NCBI GenBank assembly: GCA_021783385.1
Contig: JAJXTX010000015.1
Coordinates: forward strand, 7,387-14,202
Length of the DNA: 6,816 bases
Source: Pseudomonadota bacterium
Lineage (GTDB): Bacteria > Pseudomonadota > Gammaproteobacteria > Xanthomonadales > Rhodanobacteraceae
Direction: 5' to 3'
In this document: in pieces, positions 1 through 6,133 of the stretch
How positions within the stretch are numbered: the stretch's first letter is position 1
Layout: each line of letters begins with the position of its first letter
Program-made: the position numbers and the translations under genes
Notes under the pieces: generated by a model
Database searches by the model: none
What the model was told of the DNA's origin: nothing
The model's input: the letters and a program-made list of their open reading frames with translations, nothing else

Positions 1-847
1 TCTCCGCCGGACTCTCCACCAGCCGCGCGCCGTCGCGAATCAGCCGATGGCAGCCGTGGGCCAGCGGATTATGGATGGAACCGGGCAGCGCGAACACCTC
101 GCGACCCTGTTCGGCAGCCAGCCGCGCCGTGATCAGCGAGCCGGACTGCAGCCCGGCTTCGATCACCAGGGTGCCCAGTGCGAGGCCGGCAATGATCCGG
201 TTGCGCCGTGGAAAATGATCCGGGCGCGCCGCCGTGCCCGGCGGGAATTCGCTGACCAGCGCGCCGTGCGCCGCGATCCGCTCGGCCAGCGCGTGATGCT
301 TGCGCGGGTAGACCCGATCCGCGCCGGTGCCGACCACCGCCACCGTCGCGGCGCCCGCCTCCAGCGCTGCCACGTGGGCGGCGCCGTCGATGCCGTCGGC
401 CATGCCGCTGGTGATGACAAAACCGGCCTGCGCGAGCGCCCTGGCAAACGCGCCGGCATGCGCCAGCCCGGCCCCGCTGGCGCTGCGCGCACCCACGATG
501 GCCACCTGCGGGTGCAGCAGCAGGCTGGCGTCGCCCAGAACGAACAGGGCCGCTGGCGGCTGCGGGATGTTTTCCAGCTGCGGCGGAAAATCCGCCTCGG
601 TGCAACGCAGCAGCCGATGCTGCGGCTGCGCCAGCCACGCCAGGTCGGCGTCCAGCCGGACGGCGGCCGGTTGCTGCAGCCAGCTGCGCGCCGCTTCGCC
701 GAGCCTGCCGGGCTCCCGGCGCAGCTGCGCCAGCACCGCCTCGATGTCGCCACCGGTCACATCCAGCCGCTCGCGCAAACCGCCCGGACCGAGGCCAGGC
801 GTGCGCAGGGCGATCAGCCACGCGCGCAGTTCATCCATGTCGTTCAT
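1..847 (-). CDS. dprA: DNA processing protein DprA (3' end beyond window)
   Basis: DprA (Smf) binds single-stranded DNA entering the cytoplasm during natural transformation and loads RecA on it. About 282 codons are visible, starting MNDMDELRAW; the C-terminal winged-helix region expected in this family lies beyond the left edge. Roughly the first 70 residues match the helical N-terminal region. The Rossmann-fold core follows, with VGARSASGAG at about 118-127 (family form GSRxxxxYG), SGMADGIDGAAH, FPRRNRII at 212-219 and SGSLITA at 235-241. These last motifs are strongly diagnostic. The start at 847 is the first ATG in frame; a second ATG at 838 (MDELRAW) is an equally reasonable start, and neither has a clear Shine-Dalgarno. 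It lies downstream of tsaP on the same strand, but a terminator-like hairpin separates them. Identity is near certain; the exact start is uncertain. Confidence 0.95.
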   Translation of the reverse strand, partial: MNDMDELRAWLIALRTPGLGPGGLRERLDVTGGDIEAVLAQLRREPGRLGEAARSWLQQPAAVRLDADLAWLAQPQHRLLRCTEADFPPQLENIPQPPAALFVLGDASLLLHPQVAIVGARSASGAGLAHAGAFARALAQAGFVITSGMADGIDGAAHVAALEAGAATVAVVGTGADRVYPRKHHALAERIAAHGALVSEFPPGTAARPDHFPRRNRIIAGLALGTLVIEAGLQSGSLITARLAAEQGREVFALPGSIHNPLAHGCHRLIRDGARLVESPAE

Positions 848-854
848 GGACCCA

Positions 855-881
855 AGTGTACGGAGTGTGCCCAAACAACAA
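855..881 (-). promoter_or_regulatory. Candidate dprA promoter
   Basis: On the minus strand a TACACT -10-like hexamer (855-860) lies 15 bases from TTGTTG (876-881), a partial -35 match. The spacer is short, so the -35 is the weak part. Transcription would begin at about 847-848, essentially at the first dprA ATG, which would give a leaderless or nearly leaderless message, or a leader of about 9 bases if the ATG at 838 is used. Inferred from sequence only. Confidence 0.4.
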
Positions 882-904
882 CGGCGCGGTGGTGGCCGCG
901 CCGT
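873..904 (-). terminator. Intrinsic terminator after tsaP
   Basis: Read on the minus strand, ACGGCGCGG (904-896) pairs perfectly with CCGCGCCGT (889-881) across a 6-base loop, and TGTTGTTT (880-873) follows. A 9-bp GC-rich stem followed by a T-rich run is the form of a Rho-independent terminator. It sits about 25 bases past the tsaP stop, so it should end the tsaP transcript before dprA. The T-run is interrupted by G, so efficiency may be incomplete. Confidence 0.75.
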
Positions 905-929
905 GCTGTAGGAATCGACCGCCGCAGGA

Positions 930-2051
930 TTACTCCGGCATGCGCAGCCGGTTGCCGATGTGCACTGGCCGCAGGCTGTCCATCACCAGCCCGTAACTGA
1001 CCCGATCGAAGGTGCGGAAGACCATCACGTGGCCAACGTATTCGTCGGGCAGCTTGACCCTCTCGCCCACGCCGCGATCCCAGCTGTTGCTGGCCACGTC
1101 GTCATGGATGGTTTCACCAGGCTCGAAGATCGAGTAAGTCTGACCGTTGTCGACGCCGTCTTTGGCGCCGATCGACAGCGCCACCACCTGACGCGAGCCG
1201 ACCGCGTCCATCGCGTCGGCGAAGCCGATCACGCGGGCGTCGTGCGGCACCGACTTGGGCGGGTGCGGGTAGTAGTAGGCGTCGTACGGGGTGTTGTCGA
1301 CCGGCATGATGCGGTCGCCGCTGCGGATTTCCTTGGTGGCATCGAGCAGCAGCAGGGTGGCCGGATCGCCCATCCGCAGCGTTTCGGCGGTGCCGATCAC
1401 GCTGACCTCGACGCCGAGGTCCTCACCACGGCCGTAATGGCCGTCGTGGCGCGAGTTCTCCCGCCACGGCGCGTGCACCATCGCGGCATTGCTGTCCAGA
1501 TGGTGGCTGACCAGATCGGCCTGCTCCGGATTGCCCTGGTCGAAGCCGCGGAAGATGTGGCTGGGTCGCACGATAGCCCAGCGCTGGCCGGGCTCGCCCT
1601 GGAGACCGCGCACATAGATGTTCTGGCCGACCGTGGCGCGCAGGCGGTCCTCTTCCAGGCCAACCACGTAGGGTGCGGTGCGCACGGCGTTGGCGTCCAC
1701 CACGCGCATGTCCTTGAGGAACATCTTCAGTTCGGACAGCGGAATGGCCGGCACCGCCTCGCCTTCGGCGTGCACCCGCGGCTGCAGGGTGAGCTCGGGA
1801 CCGTGGATGAAGGACAGGTTCAGCACGTCGCCGGGGTAGATCAGATGCGGATTGCGCACCTGCGGATTCGCCTGCCAGATCTCCGGCCACAGCCAGGGCT
1901 TGGAGAGGAACCTGGCCGAGATGTCCCACAGGGTATCGCCGCGGCGCACGGTATAGCTGTCGGGATGATTGGGACGCAGCTGCGCGCCGGCCGCATAGAC
2001 GGCCACCGTGACCAGCATGCCGGTCAACAGGACGAGAATTTTTCTGATCAT
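930..2051 (-). CDS. tsaP: LysM-domain protein, TsaP-like type IV pilus secretin-associated protein
   Basis: A 373-residue secreted protein. Residues 1-20 form a signal peptide (MIRKILVLL, hydrophobic stretch, AYAAGA cleavage region). Residues about 31-79 are a LysM peptidoglycan-binding domain: SYTVRRGDTLWDIS, a WPEIWQANP segment and the closing LIYPGDVLNL. A long middle part follows, then a conserved C-terminal region ending GHVMVFRTFDRVSYGLVM and RPVHIGNRL. Signal peptide, single LysM and this C-terminus, next to dprA and divergent from def-fmt, match the Pseudomonas PA0020 (TsaP) locus. TsaP is known to link the PilQ secretin to peptidoglycan, so the expected site is the periplasm. The start at 2051 is chosen because the signal peptide begins there and a GGGGGA Shine-Dalgarno lies 9 bases upstream; the open frame continues to 2801 but the added part overlaps def. 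LysM assignment is firm; the TsaP role rests on synteny and architecture. Confidence 0.85.
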   Translation of the reverse strand: MIRKILVLLTGMLVTVAVYAAGAQLRPNHPDSYTVRRGDTLWDISARFLSKPWLWPEIWQANPQVRNPHLIYPGDVLNLSFIHGPELTLQPRVHAEGEAVPAIPLSELKMFLKDMRVVDANAVRTAPYVVGLEEDRLRATVGQNIYVRGLQGEPGQRWAIVRPSHIFRGFDQGNPEQADLVSHHLDSNAAMVHAPWRENSRHDGHYGRGEDLGVEVSVIGTAETLRMGDPATLLLLDATKEIRSGDRIMPVDNTPYDAYYYPHPPKSVPHDARVIGFADAMDAVGSRQVVALSIGAKDGVDNGQTYSIFEPGETIHDDVASNSWDRGVGERVKLPDEYVGHVMVFRTFDRVSYGLVMDSLRPVHIGNRLRMPE

Positions 2052-2060
2052 TGGCGGGAA

Positions 2061-2068
2061 TCCCCCTT
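2061..2068 (-). promoter_or_regulatory. tsaP ribosome binding site
   Basis: Minus-strand AAGGGGGA lies 9-10 bases upstream of the ATG at 2051. It decides the start within an open frame that continues about 750 bases further upstream into the def region. Confidence 0.6.
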
Positions 2069-2085
2069 CCCCAGATGCTCGGTCG

Positions 2086-2113
2086 AGTGTAACCGAACCG
2101 TTAAGGCGCGCAA
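2086..2113 (-). promoter_or_regulatory. Sigma70-like promoter of tsaP
   Basis: Minus-strand TTGCGC (2108-2113) and TACACT (2086-2091) are separated by 16 bases, giving about 4 of 6 consensus matches at each box. Transcription would start near 2079 and leave a leader of about 28 bases that contains the Shine-Dalgarno. This is the best promoter candidate in the window. Confidence 0.55.
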
Positions 2114-2160
2114 CAGGTTCCAGTTGGCAAAAATCGTCTGCGCGCGCGTGGTTGCCGACG

Positions 2161-2166
2161 TACAAT
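2161..2166 (+). promoter_or_regulatory. Possible -10 box of the def-fmt-rsmB operon
   Basis: TACAAT matches the sigma70 -10 consensus at five of six positions and lies 75 bases before the def start. I see no convincing -35 at 16-18 bases upstream (that area is CG-alternating), nor a TGn extension. The operon needs a promoter in this 189-base divergent gap, but this placement is tentative. Confidence 0.28.
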
Positions 2167-2240
2167 GAGGAACATTCTAGATCGCGTCGGGGGCTGTTTT
2201 TTACCAAGCCGCCCGCATTTCCGACGCCTGAGGTGAAGCC

Positions 2241-2750
2241 ATGGCCGTACTCCCCATCCTTGAATTTCCCGACCCGCGCCTGCGCATCCGCGCCGAGCCG
2301 GTACGCGCTTTCGACGCTTCGCTGCAGCAGCTGGTGACCGACATGTTCGAGACCATGTACGGCGCCAACGGCGTCGGCCTGGCCGCCACCCAGGTCAACG
2401 TGCATCAGCGCGTGCTGGTCGCCGACATGAGCGACGAGCGCAACCAGCCGCTGGCGCTGATCAATCCGCAGATCCTGGAAAAGGACGGTTCGCAGGTCTA
2501 TCAGGAAGGCTGCCTGTCGTTTCCGGGCCTGTATGCCGATGTGACCCGCGCGCTGCGGGTCAGGGTGCGCGCGCAGGACGTGCATGGCGGCGAGATCACG
2601 GTCGAGGCCGACGGCCCGCTGGCGGTGTGCATCCAGCACGAGATGGATCATCTCGAAGGCAAGGTCTTCGTCGACTACCTGTCGTCGCTGAAACGGGCGC
2701 TGCTGCTGAAGCGGCTGGACAAGCAGCGCAAGCAGGCGGCCACCGCTTGA
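2241..2750 (+). CDS. def: Peptide deformylase
   Basis: Removes the formyl group from the N-terminal methionine of new proteins at the ribosome exit, using a metal ion (usually Fe2+). All three family motifs are present: GVGLAATQ at 44-51, EGCLSFPG at 89-96 and QHEMDH at 132-137. The metal ligands are Cys91, His133 and His137, and Glu134 is the catalytic acid/base. At 169 residues the length equals that of the E. coli enzyme. The ATG is preceded by GAGGTGA (2230-2236), a good Shine-Dalgarno. It is the first gene of a def-fmt-rsmB operon and is divergent from tsaP; its TGA stop overlaps the TTG start of fmt. Nothing is missing from the active site. The C-terminal tail is rich in Lys and Arg. 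Confidence 0.98.
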   Translation: MAVLPILEFPDPRLRIRAEPVRAFDASLQQLVTDMFETMYGANGVGLAATQVNVHQRVLVADMSDERNQPLALINPQILEKDGSQVYQEGCLSFPGLYADVTRALRVRVRAQDVHGGEITVEADGPLAVCIQHEMDHLEGKVFVDYLSSLKRALLLKRLDKQRKQAATA

Positions 2751-3703
2751 GCCAGTCGACGTCCGGCAGCGACCACCTGCGGGTGGTGTTTGCCGGCACA
2801 CCGGAGTTCGCCGTGCCGTGCCTGACCACCTGCCTCGCCAGCGGCGTCGACGTGGTGGCTGTCTACACCCAGCCCGACCGGCCGGCCGGTCGCGGCCGCA
2901 AGCTCTGCCCCAGCCCGGTCAAGCAGGCTGCACTGGCCGCCGGGCTGCCGGTCGAGCAGCCGGAATCGCTGAAATCGGCCGCGGCGCAGCGCACACTGGC
3001 CGACTACGCGGCCGATCTGCTGGTGGTGGTTGCCTACGGCCTGATCCTGCCGCGCCGGGTGCTGGCGATGCCGCGGTTTGGCGGCTGGAACGTGCATGCC
3101 AGCCTGCTGCCGCGCTGGCGCGGCGCGGCGCCGATCCAGCGCGCGATCCTTGCCGGCGATACCGAGAGCGGCGTCGCCCTGATGCAGATGGAAGCGGGCC
3201 TGGATACCGGCCCGGTGCTGCTGGAGCGACGCACGCCGATCCATCGCGAGGACACCGGCGGCTCACTGCACGACCGGCTGGCGGCACTCGGCGCCGCAGT
3301 GCTGGGCGAAGGCCTGGCGCACCTGCAGTCCGGTGCGCCGCTGCCGGCGCACGCGCAGGCCGAGGCCGGCATCACCTACGCGCACAAGCTGGACAAGGCC
3401 GAGGCCAGGCTCGACTTCACCCGGCCGGCGCCCGAACTGGAGCGCCAGGTGCGCGCCTTCGACCCGTGGCCGGTGGCCGAGGGCGCGATCGCGGATGAGC
3501 CGCTGCGGATCTGGGCCGCGCGCGCGATCGAGACCCGGCATGCCGCCACGCCGGGCAGCGTGCTCGCCGCCGGCCGCGACGGCATCGATGTCGCCTGCGG
3601 CGAGGGCGCGCTGCGCATCACCGCGGTGCAGCGTGCCGGCGGCAAGCGCATCGGCGCGTCCGACTATCTCAACGCCCGTCCCGAACTGCGGCGTGCGCCA
3701 TGA
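2747..3703 (+). CDS. fmt: Methionyl-tRNA formyltransferase
   Basis: Transfers a formyl group from 10-formyltetrahydrofolate to initiator Met-tRNA, the step that the deformylase upstream later reverses. The protein has 318 residues (E. coli about 315). The N-terminus reads [24 protein letters not shown] lies near 41-52, AYGLILP near 96-102, and the folate-site motif [17 protein letters not shown] at 115-131. Catalytic residues Asn115, His117 and Asp153 (GLDTG) are present. The C-terminal tRNA-binding domain follows from about residue 220. No ATG exists near the start. TTG at 2747 is chosen because its first residues ([11 protein letters not shown]) align with the E. coli N-terminus, and it overlaps the def stop as TTGA; a weak AGGCGG lies about 7-12 bases upstream. 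GTG at 2783 or 2786 would cut into the first beta strand. Product is certain; the rare start codon is well supported. Confidence 0.97.
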   Translation: MSQSTSGSDHLRVVFAGTPEFAVPCLTTCLASGVDVVAVYTQPDRPAGRGRKLCPSPVKQAALAAGLPVEQPESLKSAAAQRTLADYAADLLVVVAYGLILPRRVLAMPRFGGWNVHASLLPRWRGAAPIQRAILAGDTESGVALMQMEAGLDTGPVLLERRTPIHREDTGGSLHDRLAALGAAVLGEGLAHLQSGAPLPAHAQAEAGITYAHKLDKAEARLDFTRPAPELERQVRAFDPWPVAEGAIADEPLRIWAARAIETRHAATPGSVLAAGRDGIDVACGEGALRITAVQRAGGKRIGASDYLNARPELRRAP

Positions 3704-3717
3704 AACCCTGCCGATGA
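3700..3717 (+). other. Five-codon mini-ORF bridging fmt and rsmB
   Basis: ATG at 3700 overlaps the fmt stop (ATGA, 3700-3703), encodes Met-Lys-Pro-Cys-Arg, and ends in TGA at 3715-3717, which overlaps the rsmB start (ATGA, 3714-3717). ATGAAACCC occurs at 3700 and again at 3714, so the arrangement looks like a 14-base tandem duplication of the rsmB start. It could be a remnant or a coupling device; the sequence alone cannot tell. Confidence 0.3.
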
Positions 3718-5015
3718 AACCCGATACCCGCGCGCTGGCCGCCAAGGGGCTGGCCGAGATCGCGCTGCGTGGCGCCTCGCTGCGTGACGTGATGGCGCGG
3801 CAGGCGCCGCAGCTGCACGACCCGCGCGATCGCGCGCTGCTGATGGCGTTGCTCAGCGAGGGTGCGCGCTGGTGGCTGCGCTTCGACGCGGCGATCGACG
3901 GCCTGCTGGAAAAATCGCTGCGCCACAAGGACCCGGCGATCCACGCGCTGCTGGTGCTGGGGCTGGTGCAGCTGGAGATCCTGCAGCTGCAGGATTATGC
4001 CGCGGTGGCCGCCACGGTCGAGGCGGTCCGCGCGCTCAAGCGTCCGGCGCTGGCCGGTCTGGTCAACGCCGTGCTGCGTCGCTGGCAGCGCGAGCGCGAG
4101 GCGCGACTGGCGGCACTTGACGCGCGACCGGCGACGCGTCACGCGCATCCGACCTGGCTGGCCGACGCGCTGCGCCGCGACTGGCCGGCGCAGGCCGACG
4201 CGGTGATGGCCGCCGACAACGGCGAGCCGCCGCTGATGCTGCGGGTCAACCGCACGCGCAGCGATCGCGACGCGCTGCTGGCGCAGCTGCAGACAGCCGG
4301 CCACGCCGCCACGCTGCATCCGTGGCTGGCCGACGCGCTGGTGCTGCCGCACAGCACCGACGTCACCCGCCTGCCCGGCTTCGAGGAGGGCGCCTTCGCA
4401 GTGCAGGACGGCGCCGCCCAGGTGGCTGCCGACCTGGCCGATCTCGGCGATGGCCTGCGCGTGCTCGATGCCTGCGCGGCGCCCGGCGGCAAGGCCTGCC
4501 ACCTGCTCGAACGCGCGCGGATCGAGCTCACCGCGCTGGAATCCGACGCCGGACGTGCCGAACGCATCCGCCAGAACCTGATGCGTCTGCGGCTCGACGC
4601 CAAGATCGTGATCGGCGATGCCGGCGCGCCGGCGGGCTGGTGGAGGCACCAGCCGTTCGACCGCATCCTGATCGACGCGCCGTGCTCGGCCACCGGCGTG
4701 CTGCGGCGGCGCCCCGACGTGCGCCTGCACCGGCGCGAAAGCGACATCGCCGCGATGGTCGCGCAGCAGCGGCGCATTCTTTCCGCGCTGTGGCCGCTGC
4801 TGGCGCCCGGCGGGCGGCTGGTCTACATCACCTGCTCGGTGCTGCGCGCGGAGAATGAGGCGGTCGTCGCCGAGCTGCTCGCCGCAGAGCCCGACGCGCA
4901 GGCGCCGGCGTTCACCCTGCCGGTGGGGCAGCCGGCCACCGTGGGCTGGCAGATCCTGCCCGGCGACGGCGATCTCGACGGCATGTATTACGCGGTGCTG
5001 CAGAAGCGGCGCTGA
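3714..5015 (+). CDS. rsmB: 16S rRNA (cytosine(967)-C(5))-methyltransferase RsmB
   Basis: Methylates C967 of 16S rRNA using S-adenosylmethionine. The protein has 433 residues (E. coli about 429). The N-terminal ~140 residues form the NusB-like RNA-binding domain (ALAAKGLAEI, LLVLGLVQLEIL, LVNAVLRR). The Rossmann methyltransferase domain follows, with the SAM motif DACAAPGGK at 252-260. The two conserved cysteines of RNA m5C methyltransferases are present: Cys324 in DAPCSATG and Cys374 in YITCSV. The frame is open far upstream inside fmt. ATG at 3714 gives a family-like N-terminus (MKPDTRALAAKGL) and lies 10 bases after the fmt stop. It has no obvious Shine-Dalgarno, so translation is probably coupled to fmt; GTG at 3693 is a less likely alternative. 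Third gene of the def operon. Confidence 0.96.
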   Translation: MKPDTRALAAKGLAEIALRGASLRDVMARQAPQLHDPRDRALLMALLSEGARWWLRFDAAIDGLLEKSLRHKDPAIHALLVLGLVQLEILQLQDYAAVAATVEAVRALKRPALAGLVNAVLRRWQREREARLAALDARPATRHAHPTWLADALRRDWPAQADAVMAADNGEPPLMLRVNRTRSDRDALLAQLQTAGHAATLHPWLADALVLPHSTDVTRLPGFEEGAFAVQDGAAQVAADLADLGDGLRVLDACAAPGGKACHLLERARIELTALESDAGRAERIRQNLMRLRLDAKIVIGDAGAPAGWWRHQPFDRILIDAPCSATGVLRRRPDVRLHRRESDIAAMVAQQRRILSALWPLLAPGGRLVYITCSVLRAENEAVVAELLAAEPDAQAPAFTLPVGQPATVGWQILPGDGDLDGMYYAVLQKRR

Positions 5016-5022
5016 GTCGGCT

Positions 5023-5048
5023 GCCGCCGGGCTTTCGAACGCGGCGGC
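5023..5048 (+). other. GC-rich hairpin after rsmB
   Basis: GCCGCCG (5023-5029) and CGGCGGC (5042-5048) form a perfect 7-bp stem with a 12-base loop, beginning 8 bases after the rsmB stop. There is no T-run after it, so it is not a classic intrinsic terminator; it may stabilise the operon's 3' end or attenuate readthrough into the glycosyltransferase gene. Confidence 0.35.
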
Positions 5049-5063
5049 CGGTGCCGCTATGCT
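5034..5063 (+). promoter_or_regulatory. Weak candidate promoter for the glycosyltransferase gene
   Basis: TATGCT (5058-5063) resembles a -10 box, with only a poor -35 match (TTCGAA, 5034-5039) 18 bases upstream. It would start transcription near 5070, about 30 bases before the GTG at 5099. Readthrough from rsmB is an equally good explanation for expression. Confidence 0.25.
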
Positions 5064-5086
5064 GACCGCTGTTGCAGCCTGCCGAT

Positions 5087-5091
5087 GGAAG
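5087..5091 (+). promoter_or_regulatory. Ribosome binding site selecting GTG 5099
   Basis: GGAAG ends 7 bases before GTG at 5099. It favours this start over the in-frame TTG at 5072, which has no comparable purine-rich sequence upstream. Confidence 0.5.
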
Positions 5092-5098
5092 CCGCCGC

Positions 5099-6097
5099 GT
5101 GGCGAAGCCCTGCGTACCACTCACCCGAACGTCGCCGCGCATCCAGCTGCTGGGGCGGCACAACGGCGCGGGTCTGAGCCGCGATCTCGACCTGCTCGCC
5201 GCCGCGCTGCGCGAAGCCGGTGGCGCACCCAGCATCAACGCGCTGCCGCGGCGCGGACGCGCCGCCGAGTGGCTGACCCGGCTGCGTCTGCTGGGCGCGG
5301 CACCGTCGTTCGAGCTCAACCTGATGCTGGAGCGGATCCGGCCGGAGTTTGTCCGCACCGCCAGTCGCAACGTGCTGATTCCGAATCCGGAATATTTCCG
5401 GCCGCGCGATCGCGCCGCGCTGCAGGCGATGGATGCAGTGTGGGCCAAGACGCATCACGCCGAGCGGCTGTTCGCTGCGCTCGGCGTGCCCACGCGGCAC
5501 ATCGGCTTCGCCAGCGCGGACCGGCTCGATGCCGGCGTCGAGCGCCGGCACGCTTTTTTCCACGGCCCCGGCCGCAGCGGCAACAAGGGCACCGCGGCGC
5601 TGCTGCAGCTGTGGGCTGCGCACCCCGCCTGGCCCACGCTCACCGTGGCGTGGCGGCGCCGGCAGGCCGACCTCGGCAGCCTGCCGGCCAACGTGCGCGT
5701 GCTGCGCGAGCACCTGGACGACGACGCCTACCGGCGGCTGCAGAACGCCCACCGCTTCCACCTGTGCCCGTCGCAGACGGAGGGTTACGGCCATTATCTG
5801 GTCGAAGCGATGAGCTGCGCGGCGGTGGTGATCACGCTGGACGCCGAGCCGATGAACGAGCTGGTCGGCGCCGACCGCGGCCTGCTGGTGCCGGCGCGCG
5901 CGGTCGGCCGGCAGGATCTGGCCACGCTGTACGATTTCGAACCCGCCGCGATGGAACGCGCGGTGGAAACCTGCCTGCAGATGAGTGCGGCGGAAGCCGA
6001 GCGCCTCGGCCGCGCCGCACGCGCGTGGTACGACGCCGAGCGCGCCGCGCTGCCGCAGCGCCTGCGCGTGGCGCTGGATGATCTTTCACAAGGATAG
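5099..6097 (+). CDS. GT-B-fold glycosyltransferase (GT4/group 1-like)
   Basis: A 332-residue probable cytoplasmic glycosyltransferase using a nucleotide-sugar donor; no signal peptide or membrane segment is seen. The N-terminal half carries LLGRHNGAGLSRDLD, ELNLMLE, NVLIPNPEYF and VWAKTHHAERLF, fitting an acceptor domain. The C-terminal half has the donor-side features of retaining GT-B enzymes: SGNKGT with Lys163, and EGYGHYLVEAMS, an E-x7-E motif with Glu228 and Glu236, followed by a conserved PMNELVG. GTG at 5099 is preferred because GGAAG (5087-5091) lies 7 bases upstream; TTG at 5072 would add nine residues and lacks such a site. It follows rsmB by 83 bases and converges on a second glycosyltransferase, suggesting surface-polysaccharide or LPS assembly. 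Fold class is well supported; sugar and acceptor are unknown, and the retaining mechanism is inferred from the E-x7-E motif. Confidence 0.85.
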   Translation: MAKPCVPLTRTSPRIQLLGRHNGAGLSRDLDLLAAALREAGGAPSINALPRRGRAAEWLTRLRLLGAAPSFELNLMLERIRPEFVRTASRNVLIPNPEYFRPRDRAALQAMDAVWAKTHHAERLFAALGVPTRHIGFASADRLDAGVERRHAFFHGPGRSGNKGTAALLQLWAAHPAWPTLTVAWRRRQADLGSLPANVRVLREHLDDDAYRRLQNAHRFHLCPSQTEGYGHYLVEAMSCAAVVITLDAEPMNELVGADRGLLVPARAVGRQDLATLYDFEPAAMERAVETCLQMSAAEAERLGRAARAWYDAERAALPQRLRVALDDLSQG

Positions 6098-6098
6098 C

Positions 6099-6120
6099 CG
6101 TCCGGACGTCCAGACGTCCG
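6099..6120. repeat. Palindromic period-8 repeat between convergent genes
   Basis: CGTCC occurs at 6099, 6107 and 6115, an 8-base period. Within it CGGACGT (6103-6109) and ACGTCCG (6114-6120) form a perfect 7-bp stem with a 4-base loop. It begins 1 base after the stop of the plus-strand glycosyltransferase and 13 bases from the stop of the minus-strand one. No T-run follows on either strand, so a bidirectional terminator is possible but not demonstrated. Confidence 0.5.
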
Positions 6121-6133
6121 AAACACCACAGCA

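Noticed and set aside
47..1000. A 317-codon plus-strand open frame opposite dprA
   Set aside because: It runs through dprA, the terminator and the end of tsaP, and shows only low-complexity Arg/Gln/Ala sequence.
960..2168. A 402-codon plus-strand open frame opposite tsaP
   Set aside because: His-, Val- and Ala-rich shadow with no recognisable motif; the minus strand carries a signal peptide and a LysM domain with a good promoter and ribosome site.
2198..2206. The T-run GTTTTTTAC upstream of def as a terminator
   Set aside because: No stable inverted repeat precedes it on the plus strand, and it lies in the def leader.
2052..2801. Upstream extension of the tsaP frame to 2801
   Set aside because: The extension overlaps def antisense and the divergent promoter region, while a clear signal peptide, Shine-Dalgarno and promoter place the start at 2051.
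3333..3713. Upstream extension of the rsmB frame into fmt
   Set aside because: This is the off-frame reading of the fmt C-terminus; the RsmB family N-terminus begins at the ATG at 3714.
3669..5120. A 483-codon open frame on the minus strand opposite rsmB
   Set aside because: Composition is typical of an antisense shadow in GC-rich coding DNA (Arg, Gln, Ala and His rich, no domain motifs), and rsmB has all its catalytic motifs on the plus strand.
5057..5794. A 245-codon minus-strand open frame opposite the GT-B gene
   Set aside because: Shadow of the glycosyltransferase frame; no motif and no credible start signals.
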